DNA of 64,000 bases from Delphinella strobiligena (lineage: Eukaryota; Ascomycota; Dothideomycetes; Dothideales; Dothioraceae). The DNA is taken from the NCBI GenBank assembly GCA_009982845.1, contig JAADKB010000012.1, forward strand, positions 248,001 through 312,000. The letters are read 5' to 3'. The translations under genes and the position numbers were made by a program. Under the pieces are notes generated by a model that was given only the letters and a program-made list of their open reading frames with translations, ran no database searches and was not told the DNA's origin. Shown in pieces: positions 1 to 11,747 of this stretch (its first letter is position 1; each line of letters starts with the position of its first letter).

Positions 1-787
1 CAGTAGATAGATGAGAGTCGAGCGTGAAGCTGGTAGCAGATAATGTACCACCTTCCTTTGCAATTCGCTCGCGCTCGATGAACCTGGTTGCAGCTGAATG
101 GAAGACTCCCATGAAGCTGAGTGACGTGCGTAGGCCGTCTGGTCTGGTCCATATTGCTGGACCAGACAGAAGTTGACTTGTCAAGAGGGATACATTCAAA
201 GGGTTGTTTAGAGAGGTAAGGAGAGATACTGCTGTGCCTAGTATTCTGCTTGTCATTAGCCCATGTATGCGTGACCTGATATGGCTAATCGATTGACCTT
301 GGGCTGTCTTGTTGCGGCGTATAAGTTTGTAGAGCCCTTAGAAGCGTACTGAGTAGTCGATCAGCTGTCATATTGAAAAAGATCCTGCTTTCTTGATAAT
401 GAGCAACAAGACCTTGATGGATATCAGGTCGAGAGTGGAGTTGCGGAGGGCCAATTTGCAGCCGAAACGTAAACCTCGGGCCCTCGGCATGTGCGAAAAT
501 GGCTTAGCGTCATCGCGTGGAATCAGTGCACGAGCCATGTTTGACGCCTCGCTCCCACAAAGCTTTGGTTCATGGTATACACTCCTTTTCTTCTGTCCAG
601 TAAAGGATTTGGAGTCACGTAACTCATGACTTTATAACGATTACAAGGATGAGAAGTGCTCATTTCTTGACTCAACGAACTGTCGGACTGCGGCACACCA
701 ACCCCGATCCCAGCCGAAAAGGCTATCAGACTCACGTGGACCGCCGCGGAACTTGAATATCATCGATGAGATATTACATATAGAATC
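1..787. other. No gene recognised; 5' flank of the TMEM170-like gene
   Basis: Only short open frames lacking codon structure or recognisable motifs are present on either strand. The last few hundred bases presumably hold the promoter and 5' UTR of the membrane-protein gene that starts just downstream. I see no RNA gene or repeat here. Confidence 0.4.
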
Positions 788-1411
788 ATGAGGTAAGTAA
801 CTTGATGAGAAAAGATGCGGTCTTTGTTCTATCTAAACGTCTACATAGGTGACTTGCAGACAATGATACTGATGATAGAAGATCGCACAACTGACCATAT
901 CTTCGCAGCGACAAATTCTTGAAGACCGTAGTTGACACGGTCCCGTTGGCTTACACGACGCCTGGATTTCCATCACTCTATTGGCCTTTCCCGGTCGGAG
1001 GAACACAAATCACGTACCTGTACCATGGTCATGATATCTGGAAGTTTACCTTATACTGGACATACATCACAGTTGTAGGGGTTCATTTCATCGCCGCTCT
1101 GTACGCCTGCCTCGTTCAGCGGAAGAATTGGAAGATCATCTGGGTAGTCCCACTTGTGTATGTTGTCATCGGAGCTATTGAGGCAACGATTGCAGGCAAC
1201 GTTGTGGGCGGGTTGTAAGTCGTCTAAGCATTTATTGGGTCCAAAAGCCTTGTGAAACAAAGACCAAACTGCTGACGACTTGGCACACAGACTATCAGGT
1301 GTCTATACGTCGGGATACTTTCGAATGTCGACATGGATCCCGTTCTCTTGGGGTGTCATCAACGCGTTGGTGCTAATTTTGTCGTCCTTTGCATTACAAG
1401 GTGGCATGTAG
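788..1411 (+). CDS. TMEM170-family integral membrane protein
   Basis: Three exons with introns at 793-908 (GTAAGT..CAG) and 1215-1290 (GTAAGT..CAG) give a 143-residue protein beginning MSDKFLKTVV. The first exon supplies only ATG-AG, so the start depends on the first splice, which restores the frame exactly. The family core is clear: HDIWKFTLYWTYI near the first membrane helix, PLVYVVIGAIEA-IAG in the middle, and the C-terminal segment SGYFRMSTWIPFSWG followed by a hydrophobic helix ending QGGM. This matches the TMEM170 family (Pfam Tmemb_170), about 140 residues with three predicted membrane helices. Animal TMEM170A shapes ER sheets and nuclear envelope; a similar ER role here is inference. 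No signal peptide is visible. Confidence 0.85.
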
Positions 1412-1985
1412 ACGTGTCAGCTGTGCTCATTCGTGTCTACCTTGCCCTTAGATCAGAAAGCGGCATATGATATCGTTACTCCTGGATCATGTCCCTTCTG
1501 CTTCTTGTTTTCTTCATGTGCTTTTCTACCTTTTTGGCTTGAGAAATGACTGACTTCCTGTAGAGTGTTCATTCGATCTGTGATGGACCAGCACTGCGGT
1601 CAGAATCTCGAGGCTGCTGCTACCAGTAAGGATCTTATAGGGCAACAACTTTTTTTATGACGTGGTCGAGCCACTTTTTTTTATTTTTTATTTTTTCTGT
1701 TTTATCTATGCTGCAAAAAAAAAAGAAAAACGCAAAAACAAAACCACAGTGCAAAAGCAATACAGCAGTGCGAAAACATATCAATGAAAGTAAAAACAGT
1801 ACAGAAATGCGGAACAATCGACAACGCCATGACAAAAGAAGCCCATCCCATAAGACAAAGCGTCTTCACAAATCATTATTGACAGCCGGATGATCAAGCT
1901 CGGCATCTAGTGAGACTCGAGAGGCCATAAACTGAAGAACGCCAGGCAGGCTGCCTCCTCCCAAAACTCCAGACTCCTAAAGACC
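1412..1985. other. Convergent intergenic region
   Basis: This stretch lies between two convergent genes. It contains T-rich and A-rich runs around 1668-1735 that could serve as 3' UTR and polyadenylation sequence. No gene is seen. Confidence 0.4.
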
Positions 1986-3413
1986 TTACTGAGGACAACC
2001 ATACTTGTTGCATGCCCCATCTTGGTCGAGGACACCCCCACAGTCCCGAACACAATTCTTCACGTGGCTGAGTGTTTTCGAAAATGGGACCGCGCCTCGA
2101 CGTTTGGGGTTCTTGGAAATTGCTCCTCCTTTGGTCTTGCGCAGGAAGTCTTCCAGCTCCCCTTTGCCGCCATTGGCCTTGAGCTCCTCGATCCTCTCGA
2201 GATGTTCGGGGCCGAGCTTTATGTTCGGCTTGCGAATCTCTGTGCTCTTCTGGTTCTTGGACATTGTTTCCTTGTCCTTGCCGCCGATGCTCTGAATTCC
2301 TGCGAGGTCGGCTTCGGAGAAGAAGTTTTTGTATGGGGCCAACAGCATTGTGACGGTTTCGAGTCTGTAGTATGAGACAACCTTGTAATGCTCTTCACCA
2401 ACTTTCGCTCTGAAAATCTTCTTCATCAGCCCATTGGGTCTGAAGTTGAAGCAGTTGTTAGTCAGAGCCCCGACGTATATGGGATCCTCATCCACGGGAG
2501 CAGCCCGGCTATCCTTTGGTTTGACGAATTTCTCTTCACCAGGCTTGTCATTGAGTTCGCGGTAGAGGGAGTAATCCACTATATCCCGATTGGGAGACCA
2601 AACGACTCCGTCGGTCCAGCGTGCGAGCACGGACTCGCGGAAACAGAAGATGTTACCGTCCTTGATCAGGCTTGGCCTAGCCTTCTTCTTCAGGCGAGAA
2701 TTGACCAGGGGCAGAAGACCTGTGAGACAACCCTTGATGACGGTACGAGCATCGTCAAGAGTCATGAGAATCCCAGTACAAGTTGCTTTTATCTCCGTGG
2801 GATCGGCAGGTGCTTGAACGGGAGGCAGGTGCATGTCGGTGGTCGGTGCCAGGAAGTCTCGGGATGGGAGTGCAGGTGTGTGCACTGCTTGTCCTACTGG
2901 CATGGCGGTTGTGGCCTCGAGCCCTTGTCCAGCCTCGTATCCAGTGAAGAACGCCACATCCTGCATATAGTGATTCCCGACCACATTGTCGAACTCGGGA
3001 GGCGTCTGATAGGCAGGGGCATACCCGTCCATCGGGAATGCGGGGAAAACAGTACCGCTTACAGGGGCAGGCACCGGGTCGACTGAGCCATACTGGCTCG
3101 TCTGAAGACCTGCAAGGCCGGTCGTGGGGCTTGGATAGCCCAGATAGCCCTGAAGGCTGTTTGCCAGGATCTGGTCGCTGGTAAGCGGCTCTGTGGCCTG
3201 GACCTGGTCGTCAAGCACCGACACCATTCTAGGGTCGATTGGTGCCATGGGAGTGGGGATTGCAAACAGGGGAGTATTGTCATCCAGGTTGCCATCGTGG
3301 ACGGCGCTCCAATCGTGCGTTGCAGGAGCATCAGGCATTACAACATCGTGCTCCCAGCCATTCAGGAACTCGGGGTCCCACTCATACACTTCAGGGGTCT
3401 CGAAAGTAGACAT
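1986..3413 (-). CDS. Gti1/Pac2-family (WOPR-domain) transcription factor
   Basis: An uninterrupted frame gives 475 residues from the first ATG (MSTFETPEV); the open frame extends farther upstream but without ATG. Residues about 210-285 match WOPR box a: TCTGILMTLDDARTVIKGC, a basic RLKKKARPSLI stretch, then FCFRESVLARWTDG and VWSPNRD. Residues about 326-352 match WOPR box b, with GLMKKIF and HYKVVSYYRLE. WOPR proteins (Wor1, Ryp1, Pac2, Gti1, Sge1) are DNA-binding master regulators of morphology, conidiation, secondary metabolism or virulence. Here the WOPR boxes follow about 200 residues of Pro/Thr/Asp-rich, low-complexity sequence, whereas in Wor1/Ryp1 they are N-terminal, so a Pac2-like or divergent member is likely. 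The C-terminus has a short Cys cluster (NCVRDCGGV..CNKYGCPQ). Confidence 0.85.
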   Translation of the reverse strand: MSTFETPEVYEWDPEFLNGWEHDVVMPDAPATHDWSAVHDGNLDDNTPLFAIPTPMAPIDPRMVSVLDDQVQATEPLTSDQILANSLQGYLGYPSPTTGLAGLQTSQYGSVDPVPAPVSGTVFPAFPMDGYAPAYQTPPEFDNVVGNHYMQDVAFFTGYEAGQGLEATTAMPVGQAVHTPALPSRDFLAPTTDMHLPPVQAPADPTEIKATCTGILMTLDDARTVIKGCLTGLLPLVNSRLKKKARPSLIKDGNIFCFRESVLARWTDGVVWSPNRDIVDYSLYRELNDKPGEEKFVKPKDSRAAPVDEDPIYVGALTNNCFNFRPNGLMKKIFRAKVGEEHYKVVSYYRLETVTMLLAPYKNFFSEADLAGIQSIGGKDKETMSKNQKSTEIRKPNIKLGPEHLERIEELKANGGKGELEDFLRKTKGGAISKNPKRRGAVPFSKTLSHVKNCVRDCGGVLDQDGACNKYGCPQ

Positions 3414-6400
3414 GGCTGCGTTGAAGGTAGGCTTATAAGTAAGTGTCGTGCGTGGTTTGTACTTGCTTGGTATGGGTGGGCAAAGTATACGAGTCTCACA
3501 AGTCAAGTCGAGTAGAAGTTATACAATTATACGTGTCACTTGGTAGGCAAGAGTGGCAATATGGGGGGCAGTCGTTTGGTATAATTGTATGTGCAGGAGA
3601 GGAAGAGAAGCAGAGTATCCCAGATACTTATACATGCTGAGCGGCGCCTAGAAAGATTTCTGACCTCCGATAAAAAAACAGGCCACAGTATCATGAGTCT
3701 GTTGGGGGGTCAGATGGACGACAAGGTTTCATTGAATCTTCATCTACTGGAGCATGTCGATGGGTCAGCATCGCTGGGGGGGCAGTGTCGGTCTAACTGT
3801 TCCTAATTGGACCTGGGGATGTTTGCACGTCCTGCATAGTCTCTTTAGACTTCACGGCACCTATAGCCTTGTAGGCAGTCATGGACACGTGATAGTCAAT
3901 CAAGCAGACGATGAGATTAGGAGCAGGAGGAAGATCTCAAACACAGTATCTCTCATGGTATTACGCACACGACTTTCTGTATATGATCAAACCCACAGTT
4001 GCATCCTGGGGATCTCTCACAATTACTTGGGGCATATGAAACAAACTCGAGGAAGCAGCTGCGTGAGCGCCGCGTTACCTGGAAAGCGGGTGAATACAAT
4101 GACCATGGCGGAGCACCTCACAGTTAATAGTATTAAAGTTTTGGCACGTTACTGTTTTCGTGAATATTTCTGGCTATTTCTTAAGTGATAGTACAAGTTA
4201 GGAAACCGATTGTAACGTATTACGATATCTTTACAATGTGGTTGGACGAGCGAGAGCATCAGCGTATTAGTCTAGCTTGCTGCGGACTTTTTCCCGTCAC
4301 GCGTGTGTCAAGAAACCTTCTGCAAATCACAAGAACGCACTTCGCCGAAGCCCAAATGTAACGCGGCTAGAATACCTATCTCTGGCCAGCTTGCAATACT
4401 CGAAGACCATAGAGCGCATAGCCGGCATCAGACCATTGGCGTACGATTGCTGAGCGACGAGAGTCCTCAGATTTCTCAAGTCTTCCATGCTGCAGGGCAC
4501 AGAAAATTTCAGCAGAGCAGGTCTGCGAGAGCCAAGATTTGTGACATCAATAGCCAGAGACCACTCTACCAGTATAGAATTCAGAGTGTTACGATACGTA
4601 TGGTACGTTTATCTTGTACGAAGATGCAACTGCTTGCAGTCCACCGGGAGAGCATACATTGGGGAGCGAGTGAACAGAATTAAAGTTCAAGGCTTTGGCA
4701 TGGCCAGGGAATTGTTCCGTCCAAGTCACACCTCACCATTCAAAAGTGCGGCGTCGAAGCCTTGAGTGTCCGATAGCAAGCTAACAGCCATGTAACCACG
4801 AACGGAACAAGGTGAGCAGTCACTAATTCGGTCTGGAAATGGCAAAGGAAACAGTTTTTAGATCATCAAAGAATTCCAATATTTCCTGATGGCTCATAGC
4901 TTCAATATTGTGATGTTGTATCCGTAAATCTCTGCTAATCCAGTCCTGGGCAAGCAAAACTCGAAATCCGAGCAAAAAAAATGCGAGTACCTCTCCGCCG
5001 ATATAGCCTGCACCTGACCAGGAAACACTGGTTATCACCATGATTGCACTTCTGATGAATACAACATAATGATATGAGTAGATTTCGTGGCTACATCTGT
5101 TTTTTGTGTATAGATCAGGTTTGTCGAGCTGGACCAGTCCTTACTTGCTGATGCGGACCCAGTCGTCTCGATGCTGTTTCTGCAAAGCCAAGCTTCGGAT
5201 TGGTTGCAGCACAACGCCGTATCGAGTATCTCGACGCTGATTCCGCTTCGAGTAAGCCACACTCCTCCAATGAGCGAGAGAATAGATTCAAAGACCCCAA
5301 TTTGGTTACGTGTGGTGGTTCTGATCCAATTCCGCTCAAATCTTCGGAAACAGGACAACGTTCAAAAGTCGGACAGAATGGTGCAAATCGGCAACTCGAC
5401 AGAGAAGGGTAACGGAGCCAAAAGATCGGACTTCAAATTTCAAGGCATGGTCCGAACAGACTATCTGTATCAGGAAGACAATCTAAGATGCAAGTGGACC
5501 GATTAGTGTATTCACATTTGTTTCGTTAACTGTGAGCAGGAACATCTCGGTTGCACTGCTTTGGAGCAGTGCAGCTCGCACGGACATTGAAGGGACAATA
5601 TGTACCCTTCTATTATTAGCCCACAAGCAAACACGCCTTGAAAGACATGCCTCGTCGAAGAGTCGATAGATCAGTCAAAAGGTCATGTCGACAACCTCAA
5701 GCACTATTCTCGCACACACAGATATGCTATTCTTGCACTAAGAAAGATGGTCGTATTCGTTCCCATAACCCAGTATTAGCTCTTCGTGATGGTCTGATCG
5801 CATTGCGTTCAGATTTTTGGAAACGAGGCGTCGCTCAAAGACCAAGTAATTCATAGTGATTAGCGAATCGTTCATAGGTCGATCAACTCGTTTCCTGATG
5901 GAGAACGGAAAAATTCAGATATGGAAGATTGCCAAATGCACAAGTTACTACTCACGGCGGTGCTATTATCAGTATAATCAAGCATATCCTGCATGTACGT
6001 CTCAAACCATCGCCCATCGGGACAGTAAGATGAAGTGGATTAACGCTTCAAAATAAGCTTCGTACCTTAAATCTTCCAAGCATTATTGCTGAGTCGCCTG
6101 GGGTCTGGCTTGATTGACACAAGCCTTGACCAAATCAGAAGTTGCCTTGTTTCAATTATTGGATCTGTCTCCTAACAGGGTCACTGAATCTCGGATATGA
6201 CAGATTGACACTTACCGACCAACTATACCACGTGCCTAGGGAATCTCACATGGATAGTAGGAAACAGCCCAGATACTGAAAAGCAAAAAGCATCTAGTGG
6301 TTTTGGAAGTGTAGTTAGCTAAGCGTCAGCTGATTGGTCAGTCTTATCGGTAAGACTACCCCGCGAAAACTAGGTCTTATCGGATGAGATGGATGTCATC

Positions 6401-6586
6401 CGACTCAAAACGTGGAGTCCTCGTTGACATTATTTGAGACTGCAAGATGTAAATGCGACAGCATCCATGTCATTGATCAAGATGGCGCTCCCAGGCTATT
6501 CTCTCACTGCAAATTGAAGTACATAGAATCAATTGGGTCGCACACGCTCCTTTTTCTTCCCCGATCGATTGAATTCTGACTGAAAC
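3414..6586. other. Long gene-free region between divergent WOPR and GT69 genes
   Basis: About 3.2 kb separates the starts of the minus-strand WOPR regulator and the plus-strand mannosyltransferase. Open frames here are short, lack recognisable motifs and look random. Near 6340-6390 is an interrupted palindrome GTCTTATCGGTAAGAC followed by another CTTATCGG, which contains GATA-type (TTATC) sites; a CCAAT-type ATTGG lies just before it. Long upstream regions are common for WOPR regulators, so the interval may be mostly cis-regulatory; that is inference. Confidence 0.35.
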
Positions 6587-8537
6587 ATGGCTGCGCTTGA
6601 AGAATTCGAGCTCTTGAGTGCTGAAGTGGGCGCTGATGGGACGATTGATGAGGGCCGTGGTCGCACTTTCCTTAGAGGCCAATCGTGGCTGGCCAGCATC
6701 CTGCAACGAATCCAAACATGGTTGCCGGTCGAATCAGCGGAATACAGTGCGCTTGATCAGTCCAGCAACATGTCTAAATCGCCTTCTGGTCACCGGTACT
6801 GGACCCGTTTTCGCAGATATATTAGATCAACAGGATTCGGGATCTGGATCGCCATCGCTTTAGTACCAGCAATCATCATCATTGCCATCATCATAGCCTC
6901 GATATTCCTACCCTCGTACACAAATGCCCCCGAGCATTATCAAGCCCTGCGCGATCGTATCACCAGTTCCGATACACCGGGTAGAGCAAACTTGGATAAA
7001 GAGAAGGTATTCATTGCGACAGCAATATACGATACAAAAGGGGATCTTGCTCGAGGCCCATGGGGACGATCGCTTCTTGACTTGGTAGATATGCTCGGTC
7101 CTGAATATGTATTCTTGAGTGTTTATGAGAACGACCCAGATTCTCTTGCCGTAGATGCGCTGAACGAGTTTTCTAAGGAGGTCAAAGGTGAGCTTGTTCC
7201 CCCGTCGTATCCACCCATCAACCATTTCAGATATCGGCACTCATGCTTCAATCTCAGGCAACACTTCCATTGTATCAGAGCATCTAGACAGCAGTGCCCT
7301 CCCACACGTGACTATTCCATCTGGTGAGCAGCGTCTCAAGCGGATCGCCTATCTTGCCGAAGTTCGTAATCGCGCATTGCGACCCCTTGACGACCCTGCG
7401 TCACCAGCTTACTCTGTTTCTTTCGACAAATTGCTCTTTCTCGATGACATCGCTTTTGACCCCATCGATGCAGCAAACCTCCTCTTCTCCACGAATATAG
7501 ACGAACAAAGTGGAAAGACAAAGTACGAGGCTGCGTGTGCCGTCGACTTCATCAATCCTTTCAAGTTCTCTGACACGTCCGCCACGAGGGATGCCGAAGG
7601 ACATTCTATGGGTATACCCTTCTTTCCCTGGTTTTCCAACTCAGGACAAGGACAGAGTCGGCACGATGTGCTAGATCAACGAGATGCTGTCAGGGTTCGC
7701 AGTTGCTGGGGTGGCATGGTCGCTTTTCAAGGGAAATGGTTTCAACCCGATGGTGTGGACACGAGTATGGGTGTGGCTGACTTGGTCGTGGATCACAATG
7801 CTACTAGTTCGTCTGCTGAGACATCTTCGATGGCGACGTTAAGCACGACTGTTATGACGAGGCCGATTGAATCTACACAAGAGACTGAATCGCCAGTAAC
7901 CTCCACCGCTGTCGACTTTCACCCAGAGGTGGATGCGAACTTGAACTGGGATTTGGAAAACGCCGATGTCGCTTTCCGACAGAAGCATCGCCACATCCCA
8001 TATCTCCCTTCTTCTGTATCGCACTTACCGCTCCGCTTTCGCGAAAGTACCGATACCTTTTGGGACGCCTCGGAACGCTGCCTTATACACTCTGATCTGG
8101 CCTCTCACATTCTGGCCACTTCGACAGGCGATCAGAACGACACATCTGCCGATGATATAGGCATCTACATGAACCCTTACGTCCGTGTTGCCCACGGTCC
8201 TCATACTCTACGCCTGCTTGCTTATACACGTCGGTTTGAAAGAGTCTATTCCCCCTTCCATCGGCTCTTCGACTGGCTGCTCGGGCTACCGAAATTCAAC
8301 CCACGTAGAACGCAGGTGGCTGGCGAAGAAGTGACCGATAGAGTATGGACATATAATAACGACGACTGGATGGCTACTGGGAATATGAGTGGAAGCTTTC
8401 AAGACGTGACAAGGGCCGCTCTACCAGGTGGCTTCTGCGGAACGAGATCGCTCATGGCACTTGACGAAGGTATTGCAGCAGGCGCCAAGAGAGGCCGCTG
8501 GTGGTTTGAAGACGTACCTGATGAAAAAGGTGATTGA
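6587..8537 (+). CDS. GT69-family alpha-1,3-mannosyltransferase (CMT1/Cap59-like)
   Basis: Two exons joined across a 43-nt intron (7188-7230, GTGAGC..TTTCAG) give 635 residues. It is a type II membrane protein: cytosolic N-terminus, one hydrophobic helix at about residues 83-110, then a lumenal domain, as for Golgi glycosyltransferases. Family motifs follow in order: KVFIATAIYD, ALYxN-like VSVYENDPDS region, SEHL near the second exon start, RLKRIAYLAEVRNRALRPL, FDKLLFLDDIAFD, YEAACAVDF and VRVRSCWGGMVAF. These define the CMT1 family (cryptococcal mannosyltransferase 1), which uses GDP-mannose. A Ser/Thr-rich insert (VDHNATSSSAETSS and following) interrupts the C-terminal half. The acceptor substrate cannot be told from sequence. 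The canonical LFLND is LFLDD here. Confidence 0.88.
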
Positions 8538-9283
8538 GATACCCCCGACAAGGCACGTTATCCAACACAAGGCCTGCAAAATGCAGGCGCTGGTATGGAG
8601 TGACAGTGTACATATCACCCCATACTCGGGTTCTTTGCCCTCTATCCTCTTCTGCCCTATCTCCATCACATACAACGAGCCTGACCTTATTGACGCTGCT
8701 TACTCGATTTCAAGGTCCCCGGAGGCAGCTCCTTCGAGGCGCTCTCGAAGCACAGACCCACAATTCCCATGTTAGACGGCCTTGGTATTCCACCATTTTC
8801 AGCTCACATGCTCAGCGGGCATGCGCCTCAGGAGTCTTTTTGCAATTGTTTCTATTGGTGAGTTCCACCGGAGTGCGTGCCGGAGTGGGCACCGGAGAGG
8901 CGCAGCGGGAGGTCTGTGAGATGTCATGGGCTATGCAGGTTTTGACTAATAATAGATAGGATTTGTTAGCAAGCTGACTAAGCTGTATGTTGTGCAATAA
9001 ACTGTTTCCAGACGCAAGAGGGACTTTGTGTCTAGCTCTCATGGTCAGCTCCCAGCGTCCCTGGCTTCTCCCAGCGTCCCTGTCTTCTTTCCCTTGCCAG
9101 GCTCATGTGTCGCTCGTGTCGCACTCCGCAACATCTTCCATCTTACACCATGTCTCCTGAACCCCCACCTCCACCCCTAGCCATATAGTGCAATTTGACG
9201 TGCTAATCTTATAAGTGGGTGTTGTAATGGGGACGATTGCACCACAACCACACGACGAATGAAAATTCCGTTCCCCAAAGGTC

Positions 9284-9308
9284 ATGGGTTCAGCTCCCAT
9301 CTGGTCCA
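9284..9308 (+). other. tRNA-like 3' half (T-arm plus acceptor strand)
   Basis: The T-arm ATGGG-TTCAGCT-CCCAT pairs perfectly and is followed by CTGGTCCA, as a 3' acceptor strand plus discriminator would be. No matching 5' acceptor (GGACCAG) or D-arm lies upstream at tRNA distance. It is more likely a tRNA relic or chance than a functional gene. Confidence 0.25.
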
Positions 9309-9400
9309 TCCAGTGATATATGTCTTTATCGGATATTTCCCCAGCAGAGCTTGCCGGTGATTCTTGAAGCGGTTCGATGAGGCAATTGAATCTGGTCGAC

Positions 9401-9436
9401 GCTGGTTTTTTTGCTGGTTTTTTTGCTGGTTTTGTT
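9401..9436 (+). repeat. Short tandem repeat, GCTGGTTTTTTT units
   Basis: Two perfect 12-nt units of GCTGGTTTTTTT are followed by a third degenerate unit, then GTTGTG-rich sequence. It lies in noncoding sequence with no evident function. Confidence 0.7.
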
Positions 9437-10004
9437 GTGTTTTGTTTTGGGAGACTTCCTGGAAGGGATCTGCAAGGTGATCTATCTGCAAGGTGAGATG
9501 TTATTCTGAACTCGATTCATTTGAGAATAGTCCTGAGCGTTGTTGATTCAGTGTTGTTGAAAGCTGCTTCTACACATACAGGCTTACTGATGTTTGTAGT
9601 CTTTCTGATGGACAGGCGACTAAACCAAGCCTCCACAGCAAGTCTTTGGAACACTTTTGGAATGATCGCGCAAGTCTGTTTTCTGTGTCTACTTGGAGCT
9701 TTTGACTGCCGATCAGCCATTCTACTAGAGGTGGGACTAGCATCAGACCAGAGTTCCTGCAAATCCTTAAGTGTCGAATTAACGTGACGAATTTTGTCAT
9801 AGCAGAGGATTTTGTTGTTGAGGCTGGACGCTCGCGTACAATGACTATCTGTCCACGGCTTGATGCACGAATAGTGTCATGTCCTATACAAAGTCACGAC
9901 ACCTGCAGCCATACACGGAAGTAAAATGTTCTATTAAGATGATGGACTGGCGGTTCTGGTCGGACTCGCGCTAGTGCGGTTCGATGGTGAGAGACTTATG
10001 CTAG

Positions 10005-10382
10005 ACGAAGTACAGTAAAGATGCAATCTTCAGCCGCCGATTTTGGGATGTTAAAATTCCACAACACACGAGCGGACAAGGGTTCGAATTTGATTGGGAT
10101 ATTGCTCTCCGCGACTTGGGTCTGACCAGCGACGAGCTTGTTCCGCAAGAGCCACACACTGTGTCATCGGGGAGGCCTCTCCCTGGTGCTCCTCCACTTT
10201 ATAAAGTGACTGACCTGAGAGCCACGGCATTCGAGCTGAAACCAAAGAAAGAGCTTGACGAAACCTCTGAGGATACGGATGGTGATGATTACCTTCCTAC
10301 ACGGGCGAGAGAGCCACGCGACTGGACGACTGGCATACTTCAGAGTCTGATGGATTCAGCTCGGGACGATGCCATCCCATGA
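10005..10382 (+). pseudogene. Orphan acidic coding-like segment, possible gene remnant
   Basis: One frame stays open for about 125 codons and reads like protein: SKDAIFSRRFWDVKIPQH, then GFEFDWDIALRDLGLTS, a Pro-rich part, and an acidic tail with ETSEDTDGDDYLP ending RDDAIP before TGA. There is no ATG in the frame and a TAG sits just upstream, so either an upstream exon is missed or this is the 3' remnant of a lost gene. I recognise no domain. Composition resembles coding sequence more than the surrounding DNA does. Confidence 0.3.
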
Positions 10383-11747
10383 TCAAGCCTAGATGGGCTT
10401 CCGTGTCTCCACAAGAACAAGTACCAATCTGGTATCATTTTGCAATCAGCGTTGGAAGCCCTGCCTTTTACCTTCACGTCGTGTGGCGGCGTGACCCTGT
10501 TCCCCGTCCACGTTGGATTGTCTACACCTTCTGCCTTTATCAATCGATGTCGGATCCTGACGTGAACGCGTGATCAACAACCCCAAAGAAGCACACAGGC
10601 TTCAAGATCAACAGCAGCCAAAATTGCGAATCGTGCTCCGAGAGCACCATTGCAATCACGGCAGTATCTATCGAGTGGCCGGGACATTTACCCTGTATTG
10701 GCGATTCCTGACTTAGCAGCGAAGCAACCTATCACTTTGTTCATCACTCCTCCGACATCTTTCAAACCATGCCTCTATTTGACTACATGTTTGTCGGTTG
10801 TCTAGTCCAATTCAACAGCTTACCTACCCGTGAAATACACATCTCAGCAAAGACAGCGAATATGAAGCGTAAAGGTAAAACAGGATAAGTTCGATCACCG
10901 AGGTAATACACAGCTGTATCGTCTGTGTATGTGTACTGAAGACGACATATGGGCGACATGTATTGGGATATGTGTGTACAAACAAGGAGGACATCTCTGA
11001 GGCTGATCGATCGAACCTGGCGACATGTACTGTACTGTATGTCCCGTCCTTACATCCGGGCTACGCCCAAACAAATCCCGCCTCTTGACATTCAGAACCA
11101 GCACTGTTTAGACCGGAGTATCCGCTCCGATGCCTTAGTATCTGCTTTGTTTACTGGCGTGTTTGCTCAGAAACTGCTACTGTTGGGCATAAACTTTTTC
11201 CGACCCTGCTATCTGCTATAGTAAGTGTTGGCAACGTATAGCAGAGCGAGATGAATGATATACACTTGGCTGATCTGGGTCCCCGAGGACTGTTGGAGCA
11301 CATGTTTTGTGTGTCTGAATCTCTTTTGATTTTGATGAGTACTTACAACGTGACGGGTAAACATGCCATCACTCCATGGGGTAGCCTCCTTTAGACACAC
11401 GCTAAGCCGAGCCGGATGATACACTAAAAAACCTTATCGCAGCTGGAGCAGAGGGCAACTGGATGCGTGTCCAAACGGAACTCACCCCACATCCAGATAG
11501 GTCGGTTGATGAATAGGATTCCAAAACAAAGAAAAAAGTGACCTGACGGAGCCTGACGGATGTCTAGATGTCTACTCGTGAATCAAAGAGGACACAAGAA
11601 CATATCACGCGAATACTGATTCAAGCGCTGCTATTGCGCTAACATCCAAGTGTTTGAATTTAAAAGAAAGCTGCTATATCGTATCTCGAATCTCTTAATT
11701 AGCGCCTTGATACCAGCTGTCAACGCATCTCGCCAGCACATCTCGGC

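Larger units (their letters stand above)
8538..11747. other. Gene-poor interval with small relics
   Basis: This 3.2 kb stretch contains no complete gene that I can support. It holds a tRNA-like 3' half near 9271, a short T-rich tandem repeat near 9401 and an isolated acidic coding-like frame at about 10005-10382, listed separately. The rest shows short random frames. Confidence 0.35.

Noticed and set aside
9280..9310. Functional tRNA at the T-arm-like sequence
   Set aside because: No 5' acceptor, D-arm or anticodon arm at appropriate distance; kept only as a weak relic.
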